61,482 bases of DNA from a virus. The stretch lies in IMG/VR virus record IMGVR_UViG_3300032288_001094, positions 1 through 61,482 of that record; one strand, 5' to 3'. Positions 18,465-26,023 of this stretch are shown here, piece by piece (within the stretch, counting starts at the first letter, position 1; the number at the start of each line of letters is the position of its first letter). A program made the position numbers and the translations under genes. Under the pieces are notes generated by a model that was not told where the DNA came from, did no database searches, and saw only the letters and a program-made list of their open reading frames with translations.

Positions 18465-18718
18465 GCTTTTCTCCATGCTTGTTCTGCGTCTGTGGCCTTC
18501 TGCAAGATGTGGAGAAGGCGCTCGACTGTGGGACGGTATGCGTTGTTGACGGTTGACTTGGCCGTCATCCAGTTGTAGATGGTCTGGCGCGATGCGCCCG
18601 TGATCTCCGCAATCTGGGTGACAGGGAAGTCTAAGTGCACCGCCCATCGGCCAAGCTGATTGCCTAGCGTTCGGGGCGCTGCCTTGACGGTGTTAAGGGT
18701 TTTTACTGAGTAGGACAT
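18437..18718 (-). CDS. Helix-turn-helix DNA-binding protein
   Basis: This 93-residue protein has a clear HTH around residues 33-50 (TQIAEITGASRQTIYNWM), of the Xre/MerR-like type. It probably regulates phage transcription. The ATG lies only 9 nt downstream of a strong GC hairpin (18728-18743) and has no Shine-Dalgarno sequence. Expression may therefore need read-through past the hairpin, or be leaderless or coupled. Its position between the ssDNA-binding protein and the primase suggests it controls the distal replication genes. Confidence 0.75.
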   Translation of the reverse strand: MSYSVKTLNTVKAAPRTLGNQLGRWAVHLDFPVTQIAEITGASRQTIYNWMTAKSTVNNAYRPTVERLLHILQKATDAEQAWRKACQEFNIQA

Positions 18719-18722
18719 GTTG

Positions 18723-18743
18723 AATAAGGGGGCCGAAGCCCCC
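18723..18743 (-). terminator. Leftward terminator with UUCG loop
   Basis: On the leftward strand GGGGGC-TTCG-GCCCCC is followed by TTATT, a 6-bp GC stem with a stable tetraloop. It lies between the stop of the ssDNA-binding protein gene and the HTH gene start, and probably reduces downstream expression of the HTH and primase genes. Confidence 0.75.
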
Positions 18744-18750
18744 CAGTGAA

Positions 18751-19662
18751 TTACTCATCATCCCAGTCTGCTGCGAGCTTAGCCAAAGATGACTTGCCTG
18801 CGGCAGGGGGTTCATCCGACTTGCCTTTGCGAACGGTCGGCTCTACGGACTCGTCCTCAGCCTCCGGCGCAGGCTCAGCCTTGGCCTTCTTCGTAGCCTT
18901 GGGCTTGCTGCCCTCCATCGCCAGGGGAGCCGGTGCAGCCACATTGTCCGTCTTGGCTACGGTCATGGTGATGGCACGCTTGGCGTCCTCGGTCTGACCC
19001 TGCTTGACGGCGACTTCGTACTCGCTCTCGTCGAGCCACCGCACAGGCTTGAAGAAGAGCTTGGGCGCTTCGGCCTTGGTGTCGAACTGCATGCGGGTGA
19101 CCATCATCTCAGGGCTTGCCTGATTGGCCACCACGTAGCGGGCGTAGGCTTGCAGCGGGCGCTTGTCGCCTTCCTCCTTGCCGAAGATGGACGTGGCGGG
19201 CAGTTGAAGCTGCATCACGTCGCCTTCGATGTCGTTGGCCAGGACAACGGCCAGACGCTGCGAGAAGCGGCAGGCGCGGGACTCACCCATGCCGGAACCC
19301 TTGACGTTCTGCGGGCAGGTGGCGCAGCGATCTGACTGCTTGTTTGCAGCGTCGGGGCTAGGCGTCTCGCCATCAGCAGACCAGCAGTCAGGGGCGCTCA
19401 CTGCCTCACCGTCGTACGCCTTGGCGTAGAAGGTGCGTCCAATCTTGGGAGCGGCGTTGACGATCACCACATCGAGGTAGCGCTCATCAATCGCAGCGAC
19501 CTCCTTGCCACCAACGAGCAGGCGGAACACGCCACCCTTGATGGAGATGCGCTTGCCGCCACCACCGGCACCACCGGCGAGGGACTTGGCGATGTCGGAC
19601 AGTTCGCCTTTCTTGGCGAAGGCGGGGACGTTGGAACCAGAAAAGAGAGCGATGTTGCTCAA
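18751..19662 (-). CDS. Probable single-stranded DNA-binding protein
   Basis: This 303-residue protein uses a TTG start with AAGGAG 7 nt upstream, overlapping the previous stop. A beta-rich core (about 35-230) contains Cys93, Cys113, Cys116 and Cys131 (DRCATCPQN), a plausible zinc site as in T4 gp32-type proteins. A Lys/Ala/Pro-rich linker follows, with a very acidic end, AADWDDE. Such tails recruit replication partners in SSBs. The position among polymerase, helicase and primase genes fits. No fold can be confirmed by eye, so the call rests on zinc Cys, acidic tail and context. Confidence 0.68.
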   Translation of the reverse strand: MSNIALFSGSNVPAFAKKGELSDIAKSLAGGAGGGGKRISIKGGVFRLLVGGKEVAAIDERYLDVVIVNAAPKIGRTFYAKAYDGEAVSAPDCWSADGETPSPDAANKQSDRCATCPQNVKGSGMGESRACRFSQRLAVVLANDIEGDVMQLQLPATSIFGKEEGDKRPLQAYARYVVANQASPEMMVTRMQFDTKAEAPKLFFKPVRWLDESEYEVAVKQGQTEDAKRAITMTVAKTDNVAAPAPLAMEGSKPKATKKAKAEPAPEAEDESVEPTVRKGKSDEPPAAGKSSLAKLAADWDDE

Positions 19663-19673
19663 GATGTTTCTCC

Positions 19674-20063
19674 TTAGCGGGGCTTGGTCACAGAAATATC
19701 GAACTCAGACGTGCTGCTGAGTCCAGGGGGATGCAGGTCAGGGTTCTCTTCCAAGAACGTCTGCATGTTGGTTTGCGCGATGCGCTTCTCCAAGAGGTCA
19801 ACGGCGTCGTGCTCGACGACGAACTTCTTGAAGCTGTCCCAGTCCTGGGTGTAGAACCGGGTCTTCTCCTTGAGCGTGATCGTGCCGAACTCGGTGCGGG
19901 CAGACTTGGTGCCGAGCGCCATCATCTGATCCTTCATGGCGTTCTTCACGTCCTGCTGCTGAGCCTTGATCGTTTCGATCTGCTTGTCGAGGTCTTGGAT
20001 GGCCACGCGCATCTTCACGTAGATGCGGGCCAACTTGTCGAGTGGAATGGTGTCGTCTGTCAC
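19674..20063 (-). CDS. Conserved phage protein, coiled coil N-terminus
   Basis: The GTG at 20063 is preferred because AGGAG lies 7 nt upstream; a longer TTG start at 20087 lacks a ribosome site. The 129-residue product has a helical coiled coil (about 1-50) and a C-terminal part with WDSFKKFV, VDLLEKRIAQT and a PPGL turn. I do not recognise a function. It is directly followed by the ssDNA-binding protein gene with the ribosome site on its stop codon, so the two are co-translated. A TATACT box (leftward, 20095-20090) sits in the 48-nt gap upstream but its -35 is weak. Confidence 0.78.
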   Translation of the reverse strand: MTDDTIPLDKLARIYVKMRVAIQDLDKQIETIKAQQQDVKNAMKDQMMALGTKSARTEFGTITLKEKTRFYTQDWDSFKKFVVEHDAVDLLEKRIAQTNMQTFLEENPDLHPPGLSSTSEFDISVTKPR

Positions 20064-20111
20064 TTGTTTCTCCTGTTGTTGTGTCAAAGAGTATACATTG
20101 TCCAGTCAGGT

Positions 20112-21680
20112 CTACAACCCCCTTTCTTTGATTTCGCTGTTGAACAGGCTCACGAGCATGGCGTTGTCGTCCACCTTCTCCGTGAGCGCCTTGAACATCT
20201 TCTTCTCCACGGGTGAACCCTCGATGTGGATCACCGTCACCTTGTCCGAGTCCTGGCCTTTGCGGTCTGCGCGAGCCACGCACTGGGTGTACTGCTCGAC
20301 GCTCATCAGCGGGCCATAGAAGATCACCGTGTCGGCAGCGGTCAGCGTGATGCCATGCGCCGTAGCCTGCGGCTGCATGACGAGCACCCTCGGGTTGGGT
20401 TGCGTCTGGAAGCGCTTGATGATGTCGCCGCGCTTGGTGGCCGTCACGCCGCCGTGAATCTGCTCATTGGCAACACCGTTCTTGTTCAAGAAGTCGCTGA
20501 TGGTGTCGATGGCTGAGCGGAACAGCGCGAAGATGATCACCTTCCTCTCCGTTTGATCAAGCGCTTCCATCAGCACGTTCAGGCGCGGGGTGGCGTCGAA
20601 CTCGACGGTCTCCTTGGTGTCGGTGTAGGCCACACCTGCGCTGATCTGCAGCAGCTTGTTCAAGGCAGCAGCGGCGTTGACTGCGGTGATCGTCTCTCCT
20701 GCAGCCATGACAAGCATCTGGGTCTTGAGCAGGTTGTAGTACTTGGCCTGCTGCGGCGTGAGCGGTACCTCGCGGGTGGTCGTCAGCACCGGGGGTAGGT
20801 CGAGACACTGGGCTTTGGTGTAGCGGATCGCCGGTTGCAGCGCCTCGTGCACCTTCTCGGCAGCGTCGGCCTTGGGCGCCCACTTGAACATGGTGATCTT
20901 GTTCATCACCGCGTCGCGCCATGCCGTGTAGAACTTGGGCACGTTGTTCGGGTTGACGAGCTTGGCCAGACCGTACGCATCCACCGGGGACTGCGATGCA
21001 GGTGTGCCGGTCATCATCCACAGGTACGTGTCGGGTGTGAGGATGGAAGCAAGCGCCTTCCACCGCTTGGTCTGCGGGTTCTTGTAGGCATTGGCTTCGT
21101 CCACGATGATCAGGTCGAACCGGCCATCGTTCTTCACCTCGTTGGCGATCAGCGCCAGCCCCTCGTAGTTGACGATCACGAACTCGTAGTTCTCTTGGAT
21201 CAACTCGATGCGCCGTGCAGCCTGCGGGTGGTGCGCCACCACCGCGCTGCGGTGGATCACGCTGTTGCCCAGGTCTTGCATCCATGCACTGTGCATGATC
21301 GACAGCGGGCATAGGATCAGGCAGCGTCGAACCTCACCGCGCTTCATCAGGTAGTCAGCCGCCCACAGAGCAGAGAGCGTCTTGCCGGTGCCGGGTTCGG
21401 ACAGGACAAAGGCGCGGCGGTTGAGTGTGAGGAAGGAGGCTGTCTCCTTCTGGTGGGCCATCGGCTTGAAGCGCCCAGGCCAGTCGTAGCGTCCGAAGAT
21501 CGGCGAGGGTACGTTCTTCACCCCCAGGTTCTTGAGCACGCGCACTTCATCCAGACCCCAGTAGACGGCCACGTCGTAGCCTCCACCAGGGCGAGGAATC
21601 GCCTTGCTCTTCGGGATCAGGGAATACCTGTCCGGGCTGCGCGTCTTGAAGATGAGCAGCTTGTTGTCGATGACTTCCAT
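20112..21680 (-). CDS. SNF2-family DNA helicase
   Basis: This 522-residue superfamily 2 translocase has motif I SEPGTGKT with Lys100, motif II DEAN at 195-198 in place of the usual DEAH, and motif III MTGTPAS near 225-230. The C-terminal lobe has HGITLTAADTVIFYGP and the motif VI QCVARADRKGQ. SNF2 helicases in phages act in replication, recombination or DNA repair. The ATG has AGGAG upstream. It sits between nuclease genes and the ssDNA-binding protein, as expected of a replication module. Confidence 0.92.
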   Translation of the reverse strand: MEVIDNKLLIFKTRSPDRYSLIPKSKAIPRPGGGYDVAVYWGLDEVRVLKNLGVKNVPSPIFGRYDWPGRFKPMAHQKETASFLTLNRRAFVLSEPGTGKTLSALWAADYLMKRGEVRRCLILCPLSIMHSAWMQDLGNSVIHRSAVVAHHPQAARRIELIQENYEFVIVNYEGLALIANEVKNDGRFDLIIVDEANAYKNPQTKRWKALASILTPDTYLWMMTGTPASQSPVDAYGLAKLVNPNNVPKFYTAWRDAVMNKITMFKWAPKADAAEKVHEALQPAIRYTKAQCLDLPPVLTTTREVPLTPQQAKYYNLLKTQMLVMAAGETITAVNAAAALNKLLQISAGVAYTDTKETVEFDATPRLNVLMEALDQTERKVIIFALFRSAIDTISDFLNKNGVANEQIHGGVTATKRGDIIKRFQTQPNPRVLVMQPQATAHGITLTAADTVIFYGPLMSVEQYTQCVARADRKGQDSDKVTVIHIEGSPVEKKMFKALTEKVDDNAMLVSLFNSEIKERGL

Positions 21681-21687
21681 GTTTCTC

Positions 21688-21918
21688 CTACTTGTTGTCG
21701 GCGCGGTTGGCGCTCTTGCTTCTCATACGCAGGTTGCTCTTGGCGGAGGTACCACCGCTGCGCATAGGCTTGATGTGGTCTACATCCTTGCCGTCACCTT
21801 TTTGGGCAGCGCCCGACTTCTCCATCAAGCGTCGAGCCTTGACGCGCTCAGCACGCTTCTTGATCTGCTCGGGTGTGCCTTGGTAGTTGTCGTATTCAGA
21901 GCGGTAGTTCCTTGCCAT
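21688..21918 (-). CDS. Small HNH-type nuclease
   Basis: This 76-residue protein starts at the ATG at 21918 (AGGAG, 5-nt spacing), much shorter than the open frame. The C-terminal half shows a compact HNH core: DVDHIKPM (Asp47-His48), GGTSAKSNLR (Asn62) and SKSANR. No Cys pairs are present. It could nick or cleave DNA during recombination or packaging, or be a minimal homing-type nuclease that is now resident. It lies 8 nt after the exonuclease gene and before the SNF2 helicase. Confidence 0.78.
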   Translation of the reverse strand: MARNYRSEYDNYQGTPEQIKKRAERVKARRLMEKSGAAQKGDGKDVDHIKPMRSGGTSAKSNLRMRSKSANRADNK

Positions 21919-21926
21919 GATTGCTC

Positions 21927-22592
21927 CTAATGCTTGGGGTTGAACGTGCAAGTGGTGACGGGGCACCAACCGCACAGTGGTGACTGAGACGGGTTCCACA
22001 CATCGGTGGCGTGCGCTGTCTCCAACTTGGCCACGCGCTCCTTGTAGCGCCACCATGCTTCATCGGCCTCACCGCGCAGCATGGCGTGGGTGGTCATCGT
22101 TTCCTTGACCAAGAAGAACAGCGCCGACTTGACCTGCCTGATATGGGGGAAGTGGGTGAAGACCATCAGCGACATCAGAACAAGCTGATCCTTGTCCGGG
22201 TACTTGTTGTTACCTGTTTTCCAGTCAACCACCTTGGCCGACAGGTTGTCATCGTCGATGATCAGCAGATCGGCAATGCCGCGCACCCACCGGTTGGGAT
22301 CGTTGAAGCCGCAAGGCTGCAGGTCACGCGTCACACCCATCTCGTGCTCGAACAGCTTGCGTCCGGGCTTGTTGAGTACTGCATCCACTACCGGCTTGAA
22401 CTGCGCGTACTTCTCAGGGATGGGCGTGCCCTCCTTGCCATAGTCCTCGATGGCCTTGTGCACATCCTTGCCGTAGATGGTGTGCGTCGTCTCTTGGAAC
22501 GGGTAGTTCCGCAAGACCTTGACCTCGTGGTAGCGGCGAGCGCAGCCCTCAAAATCCTTGAGGCCGCTGTGTGACCATGTAACGCTTGTCAT
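21927..22592 (-). CDS. PD-(D/E)XK exonuclease, RecB/Cas4-like
   Basis: This 221-residue protein belongs to the PDDEXK_1 group. It has WSHSGLKDFEGCARRYHE at the start, His45, GIADLLIID (Asp108), VVDWKTG (Asp123, Lys125) and a Gln136 motif (DQLVLMSL). Cys17 with Cys207, Cys210 and Cys215 (CGWCPVTTC) could hold an Fe-S cluster as in Cas4/AddB relatives. The likely role is 5'-3' or flap exonuclease in recombination or host DNA degradation. The start overlaps the preceding stop (ATGA), and no ribosome site is seen, so translation is coupled. Confidence 0.87.
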   Translation of the reverse strand: MTSVTWSHSGLKDFEGCARRYHEVKVLRNYPFQETTHTIYGKDVHKAIEDYGKEGTPIPEKYAQFKPVVDAVLNKPGRKLFEHEMGVTRDLQPCGFNDPNRWVRGIADLLIIDDDNLSAKVVDWKTGNNKYPDKDQLVLMSLMVFTHFPHIRQVKSALFFLVKETMTTHAMLRGEADEAWWRYKERVAKLETAHATDVWNPSQSPLCGWCPVTTCTFNPKH

Positions 22593-22909
22593 TTGAACTT
22601 CGCTGATTGAATGGCTTTGGCTAGATGCATGGCGAACTCATGCACGAACCTCTCGTTGCGATACAGCGGGCTGTTCATCTCGTAGAGAAGGGCGTGCACC
22701 AACTCGTGCCAGAAGGTCTCACTCATCTGGATGTCGGTGTACTTGCGACCATCGGCGTGGTTTGCTTGGCCAATCTGTATGCGACCGGCGTCGTACCAAA
22801 CACACCCGCGCTCACGCGCACGCTGCATCGACTGGATGATGTCCACCGAGTACATCTTGTCCCCTACCTTGATGCGGCGGGGGATGGGTGGGGCTTGTTT
22901 GCTTGTCAT
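22589..22909 (-). CDS. Small zinc-metallopeptidase-like protein
   Basis: This 106-residue protein has a textbook HExxH motif, FWHELVHALL (His68, Glu69, His72), followed by NERFVHEFAMH, where Glu/His at 86-91 could supply the third ligand. This resembles minimal ImmA/IrrE or SprT-like zincins. GGAG precedes the ATG. It lies inside the replication operon, between DNA polymerase and exonuclease. The substrate is unknown; it could cleave a host regulator or a DNA-bound protein. It may also be a non-peptidase remnant of the fold. Confidence 0.75.
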   Translation of the reverse strand: MTSKQAPPIPRRIKVGDKMYSVDIIQSMQRARERGCVWYDAGRIQIGQANHADGRKYTDIQMSETFWHELVHALLYEMNSPLYRNERFVHEFAMHLAKAIQSAKFK

Positions 22910-22931
22910 CGTTTCTCCTTCGTTGTGTTGG

Positions 22932-24908
22932 TCATCCCTTGGCTAATCCGTAGCGCCTGTTGTAGCCCACATCGGTCTTGAGTGGCAGACCGGGCAGGTA
23001 CGGTACAGGCGCGACCATCTGCGCGAATATCCAAGTCTTCGCGTCTTCTGCTTCTTCCTCTGGCACCACGGCAATCAGTTCATCATGCACCGTGCCTGCC
23101 ACAGGGTACTTCTTCGCAACCCTGAGCATGCCGTCGGTCATGACGCACCGCGCCGTGCCCTGGACAATGTTGTTGGTGACCTTGCCGCCGTACAGACTGA
23201 CGCGCTTGTTGCCGTCAGCGTACGTCCATACGACCTTGCCACCATCGCCCTTGTCCGGGCGGAGATCAGGATACCGCATCGCCATACCACTTGGCAAGAT
23301 GATCTGCTCCTTGCGGAACGTGATGCACTTGTGCTTGTACTCCTTGCCCCGGTACAGGCTATGGTCGATGAGTTCCTGGCACAGGTTCCAGAACGCCACC
23401 ACCTGCTCAGACGCGGCGCGGTACTTGTCGATGATGGCCTTGGCTGCGAGGCAGTGGATGAGTAGCTCCTTGCTTGTGCAGGTGTGGGGAATCTGCTCCA
23501 TGCGCTTGATGTTGTCCTCCCATGATAGGAAGCGGTCTACATCGGCAACCGTCACGCCCAGGGTCTTGGCATCCTCTTTGGTGTAGCGCACGGGGGGTGC
23601 GCCCAGGAACCCGGTGAGAAGCTGCGCAGCGAACGACGCCCAACCCAACTGGTAGCCTGCACCCAGTAGCGCGGACTTGGCGGACTGTCTCTCTACTGGG
23701 TGGCTGTCTTTGGTCATGCCGGGGATGTTGAACATCTGTGCGCCGAAGGCGGCATACGGGTCACCACCGGCACGGAACACGTCTAGTAGAGCCTCGTTAT
23801 CCGAAAGAACCGCAAGGACGCGGGGCTCGATTTGCGAAAGGTCACCAGCAACCAGTACGTGCCCTTGCGGGGCCATGATGGAGTTTCGGAGGAAGCTGCC
23901 ACGTTTCAAGTTCTGCATGTTGATGGCGCTGCCTTTGCTCGCCGTCCACCGGCCAGTGCCTGCGCCGAAGTAACTCAGCGGTACCGGTAACCGGCCACGA
24001 AATGCGATGTCCAGAAAACGCTGCGCTCGCGTACGCTCGCTTGTTGACTTGACCTTGAGTCGGGCCTCGCAGAGGAGTGCAACGTCGTCCCTGTCCCCGT
24101 TGATAAGCGACTGGAATAGCGCATCGTTCTTAGCAAGCGCATAAGTTTCTTTACCTGTCGTCTTGCTAATCTTCGTTGGCGGCTCCACGCCAAGCCCTCG
24201 GAGCGCTTGAGCAAACTGTTCGTTTGAAGCAAGCGAAGCCTCATCCACGCCGAGCCTCTGTAGTAGTCCTTCACGGGCGTTCCTTTCGTCTTCGATGGCC
24301 TCAGCCAACATCACCCGGTCGAGTTCCAACAAGGGGCGGGTGTACATCTTGAGTGTCATGTCGATGAGGCGCAACTCCTTGGCGGGGTAGCCTGGAAGCA
24401 AGCGATCAAAGATGCCCTCGCACAACACCACGTCATGCTTGCAGTACTCGGCCAGTTCTGTCTCCACCTCGAAGGAGATCGACTCCAACATCCCGTCCGT
24501 GCTGTGCACCGCTTGGCCCTTGGGCGGTAGCTCAAAGTCCTCAGCGAGTTTGGCCAGACTGTTGCCCACTTCAATGCCGCGCAGTGCACGCGCCATACTC
24601 AGGGTGTCGAAGATGAAGCAGGGCTGCGCTCCGTAGCGCCAGGACAGGATGGTCACGTCGAACTGCGCGTTGTGCGCCAGTACCGCCGTTGTAGACCAGT
24701 CAATGCCATCCACCCAGGCTTGGATGTCCTTGCCTCGTACCCACACAGGGCGGGCGTCTTCGCCCACTTCCTTCCAACACAGGCCCCACGCCTTGAAGCG
24801 CGGGTCGCGTACGTACTCTTCCGTGGTCATCTTGGAGAGGGTGTATTCCCGTCTGTCCCACGCTGTTTCAAAATCTACTACAAGCACCCTCTTGAAAGGT
24901 AAGCTCAA
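22932..24908 (-). CDS. DNA polymerase, family A with 3'-5' exonuclease
   Basis: This 658-residue T7-like polymerase is complete. Exonuclease motifs are VVDFETAW (Asp12, Glu14), LAHNAQFD (Asn80, Asp84) and YCKHD (Tyr155, Asp159). Polymerase motifs are A, DLSQIEPR (Asp356, Glu361); B, RQSAKSALLGAGYQLG (Arg407, Lys411, Tyr419); and C, VHDEL (His608-Glu610). The tyrosine in motif B is the T7-like residue that allows dideoxynucleotide use. The start is TTG at 24908, overlapping the previous stop as TTGA, with GAGGAG 8 nt upstream. It is the replicative enzyme of this phage. Confidence 0.95.
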   Translation of the reverse strand: MSLPFKRVLVVDFETAWDRREYTLSKMTTEEYVRDPRFKAWGLCWKEVGEDARPVWVRGKDIQAWVDGIDWSTTAVLAHNAQFDVTILSWRYGAQPCFIFDTLSMARALRGIEVGNSLAKLAEDFELPPKGQAVHSTDGMLESISFEVETELAEYCKHDVVLCEGIFDRLLPGYPAKELRLIDMTLKMYTRPLLELDRVMLAEAIEDERNAREGLLQRLGVDEASLASNEQFAQALRGLGVEPPTKISKTTGKETYALAKNDALFQSLINGDRDDVALLCEARLKVKSTSERTRAQRFLDIAFRGRLPVPLSYFGAGTGRWTASKGSAINMQNLKRGSFLRNSIMAPQGHVLVAGDLSQIEPRVLAVLSDNEALLDVFRAGGDPYAAFGAQMFNIPGMTKDSHPVERQSAKSALLGAGYQLGWASFAAQLLTGFLGAPPVRYTKEDAKTLGVTVADVDRFLSWEDNIKRMEQIPHTCTSKELLIHCLAAKAIIDKYRAASEQVVAFWNLCQELIDHSLYRGKEYKHKCITFRKEQIILPSGMAMRYPDLRPDKGDGGKVVWTYADGNKRVSLYGGKVTNNIVQGTARCVMTDGMLRVAKKYPVAGTVHDELIAVVPEEEAEDAKTWIFAQMVAPVPYLPGLPLKTDVGYNRRYGLAKG

Positions 24909-25183
24909 TGTTTGATCTCCTCATCGTTGCACTTGATGGTGTCCGCGAATACTTCTGCTGATGCGTGGACGATAGATGCGGCCTCAAGAAAGTTGGCGTT
25001 CAGTCCCAACGTGGTGAGATACCCGTCAGCGCTGGCCACCACCAACACGCCTTGCGTGTCCTCTTCGACGAACGTGCGCAGCATCAGCTTGATCGCCTTG
25101 ATCAACGCCTTCTGCTGATCCTGCGGCATCGCAGCGATCTGCGAGTCCATCTTGGCGTAGTACGCCTTGTCGTCGTCATTCAT
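24905..25183 (-). CDS. Hypothetical protein upstream of DNA polymerase
   Basis: The start at 25183 is chosen for AGGAG with a 5-nt spacer. The product is 92 residues. It begins MNDDDKAYYAKMDSQIAAMPQ, is mostly helical in its first 50 residues, then has a small beta-rich part (GVLVVASADGYL). No known domain is recognised. It overlaps the VRR-NUC gene by 8 nt and the polymerase by 4 nt, so it is translated with both. Confidence 0.75.
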   Translation of the reverse strand: MNDDDKAYYAKMDSQIAAMPQDQQKALIKAIKLMLRTFVEEDTQGVLVVASADGYLTTLGLNANFLEAASIVHASAEVFADTIKCNDEEIKH

Positions 25184-25478
25184 TACTTCTCCTAGCATGT
25201 AGCCACTCCTGTAGTTGGTTGATGTTGTCTTCGTTGATCACGAAGGTCGTGCCCCCTGCGGCTCTTATCTTGGCCATCTCTGCTTCTTGTAGGGCTGTGG
25301 TTTTCCCTTTGCCTGCCTTGGCTTCCACCGAGAAGAAGTGTCCGCTGATGCAGCACAGGAAGTCGGGCACACCTGCGTGGCCGTAGCCGCTGCCGATGGG
25401 CATGGCGTAGTAAGCGCCGTGCTTCTCCAGGATCGCCTTGATCTTGTCCTTGACCTTCCGTTCGGGTGTTGCGGCCAT
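25176..25478 (-). CDS. VRR-NUC domain nuclease
   Basis: This 100-residue protein consists of a VRR-NUC nuclease core. GVPDFLCC (Asp39), FFSVEAKAGKGK (Glu52, Lys54) and the following Gln64 form the PD-(D/E)XK site, and the N-terminal helix has the usual basic KVKDKIKAILEKHG. Small phage VRR-NUC proteins are expected to cut branched DNA such as Holliday junctions. AGGAG precedes the ATG. Confidence 0.88.
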   Translation of the reverse strand: MAATPERKVKDKIKAILEKHGAYYAMPIGSGYGHAGVPDFLCCISGHFFSVEAKAGKGKTTALQEAEMAKIRAAGGTTFVINEDNINQLQEWLHARRSNE

Positions 25479-25516
25479 GTGTACTCCTGTGTTGGGGTGA
25501 GGGGGTGATGCAGATT

Positions 25517-25585
25517 CCTAGCCCCCTCGGTCTAGGTTAAGGAGGTGCCTGCGCAGCCTACATTCTTGGGCGGCACTGCGCAGGC
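25517..25585 (-). other. Two-hairpin RNA element with anti-Shine-Dalgarno spacer
   Basis: In the 165-bp gap 25479-25643 the leftward transcript would fold GCCTGCGCAG (25585-25576) with CTGCGCAGGC (25556-25547), a perfect 10-bp stem with a 19-nt loop. It then runs CACCTCCTTA (25547-25538), identical to the 3' end of 16S rRNA. A second hairpin follows, CCTAG/CTAGG (25536-25532 with 25521-25517), whose loop GAGG could pair with the CCTC. No T-run follows either stem, so it is not a standard terminator. Read rightward, the same bases are a perfect ribosome site with no supported gene. A 23-codon ORF, MRLTIAACAVPPK..., also crosses it without a ribosome site. Confidence 0.4.
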
Positions 25586-25643
25586 GGCAATGGTGAGTCG
25601 CATCTGCAAGGCTTGTCACTGTTACCTAATCATGCAGCCGCCG

Positions 25644-25940
25644 TTAGGATTTCTTTGCTTCTTCTACTTCGATCAGCTTGTCGATGTAGTGCCGCGCCTT
25701 CTTGAGGTCTTGGATGCCGCCCTTCAAGCGCCATCGTGAGAGGTACTTGACGGCGTTGCCGTCCAAGTAGCCAAGATTCCAGTCAAGGATAACGTCCCAG
25801 GTTTCGTACTGGTGCGCTTTGTAGTGGGCGCCACCTTCTTGACGAGCGTTTGCTCCTCCTTGTGTGGATTGGTGTGCAGGTTGAAGCGAAGGTCTTGCGC
25901 TGTCCCCTTCGTCGTAAACCGAAACGTGCACGTCTGACAC
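25644..25940 (-). CDS. DUF3310 protein, possible nucleotide kinase
   Basis: This 98-residue protein ends in a clear DUF3310 domain (residues about 39-95): HYKAHQYETWDVILDW, LDGNAVKYLSRWRLKGG and DLKKARHYIDKL. The domain occurs in T7 gp1.7, reported as a nucleotide kinase, so a role in nucleotide metabolism is possible. The start is GTG at 25940, with AAGGAG six bases upstream. Both start and first 70 codons lie inside the Zn-ribbon gene in another frame. The first 38 residues show no domain. Confidence 0.82.
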   Translation of the reverse strand: MSDVHVSVYDEGDSARPSLQPAHQSTQGGANARQEGGAHYKAHQYETWDVILDWNLGYLDGNAVKYLSRWRLKGGIQDLKKARHYIDKLIEVEEAKKS

Positions 25941-26023
25941 TCGTATCTCCTTCGTTTTAGTCCACCAGTTGTGGTTCGGGTTTCAAGGGTTCGGCTACTG
26001 GCGCCGCACTCGGGGCACTGCAT
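25724..26023 (-). CDS. Zinc-ribbon protein overlapping DUF3310 gene
   Basis: This 99-residue frame begins with CPECGASSR (Cys3, Cys6) and RRRYECQTCTFRFTT (Cys29, Cys32), the pattern of NrdR or Ogr/Delta-type zinc ribbons that bind nucleic acid or RNA polymerase. GGAG lies 8 nt before the ATG. The last about 60 residues have no domain and overlap the DUF3310 gene by 217 bp, so the C-terminal tail is probably a by-product of sharing DNA. It could be a transcription regulator. The zinc ribbon is convincing; the true 3' limit is less so. Confidence 0.7.
   Translation of the reverse strand: MQCPECGASSRTLETRTTTGGLKRRRYECQTCTFRFTTKGTAQDLRFNLHTNPHKEEQTLVKKVAPTTKRTSTKPGTLSLTGILATWTATPSSTSHDGA

Noticed and set aside
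20082-20111. TATACT box as a promoter before the 129-residue gene
   Set aside because: The best -35 (TTGTAG) matches only three of six positions; not strong enough to annotate as a promoter.
25479-25643. tRNA-like hairpins
   Set aside because: No cloverleaf, no T-loop GTTCGAATC-type sequence and no acceptor pairing; I treat it as a two-hairpin element instead. I saw no tRNA elsewhere.
25545-25739. Possible + strand gene using the perfect AAGGAGGTG
   Set aside because: The only start overlaps the ribosome site itself, the product has no domain and it runs antisense into the DUF3310 gene; all neighbours are leftward.
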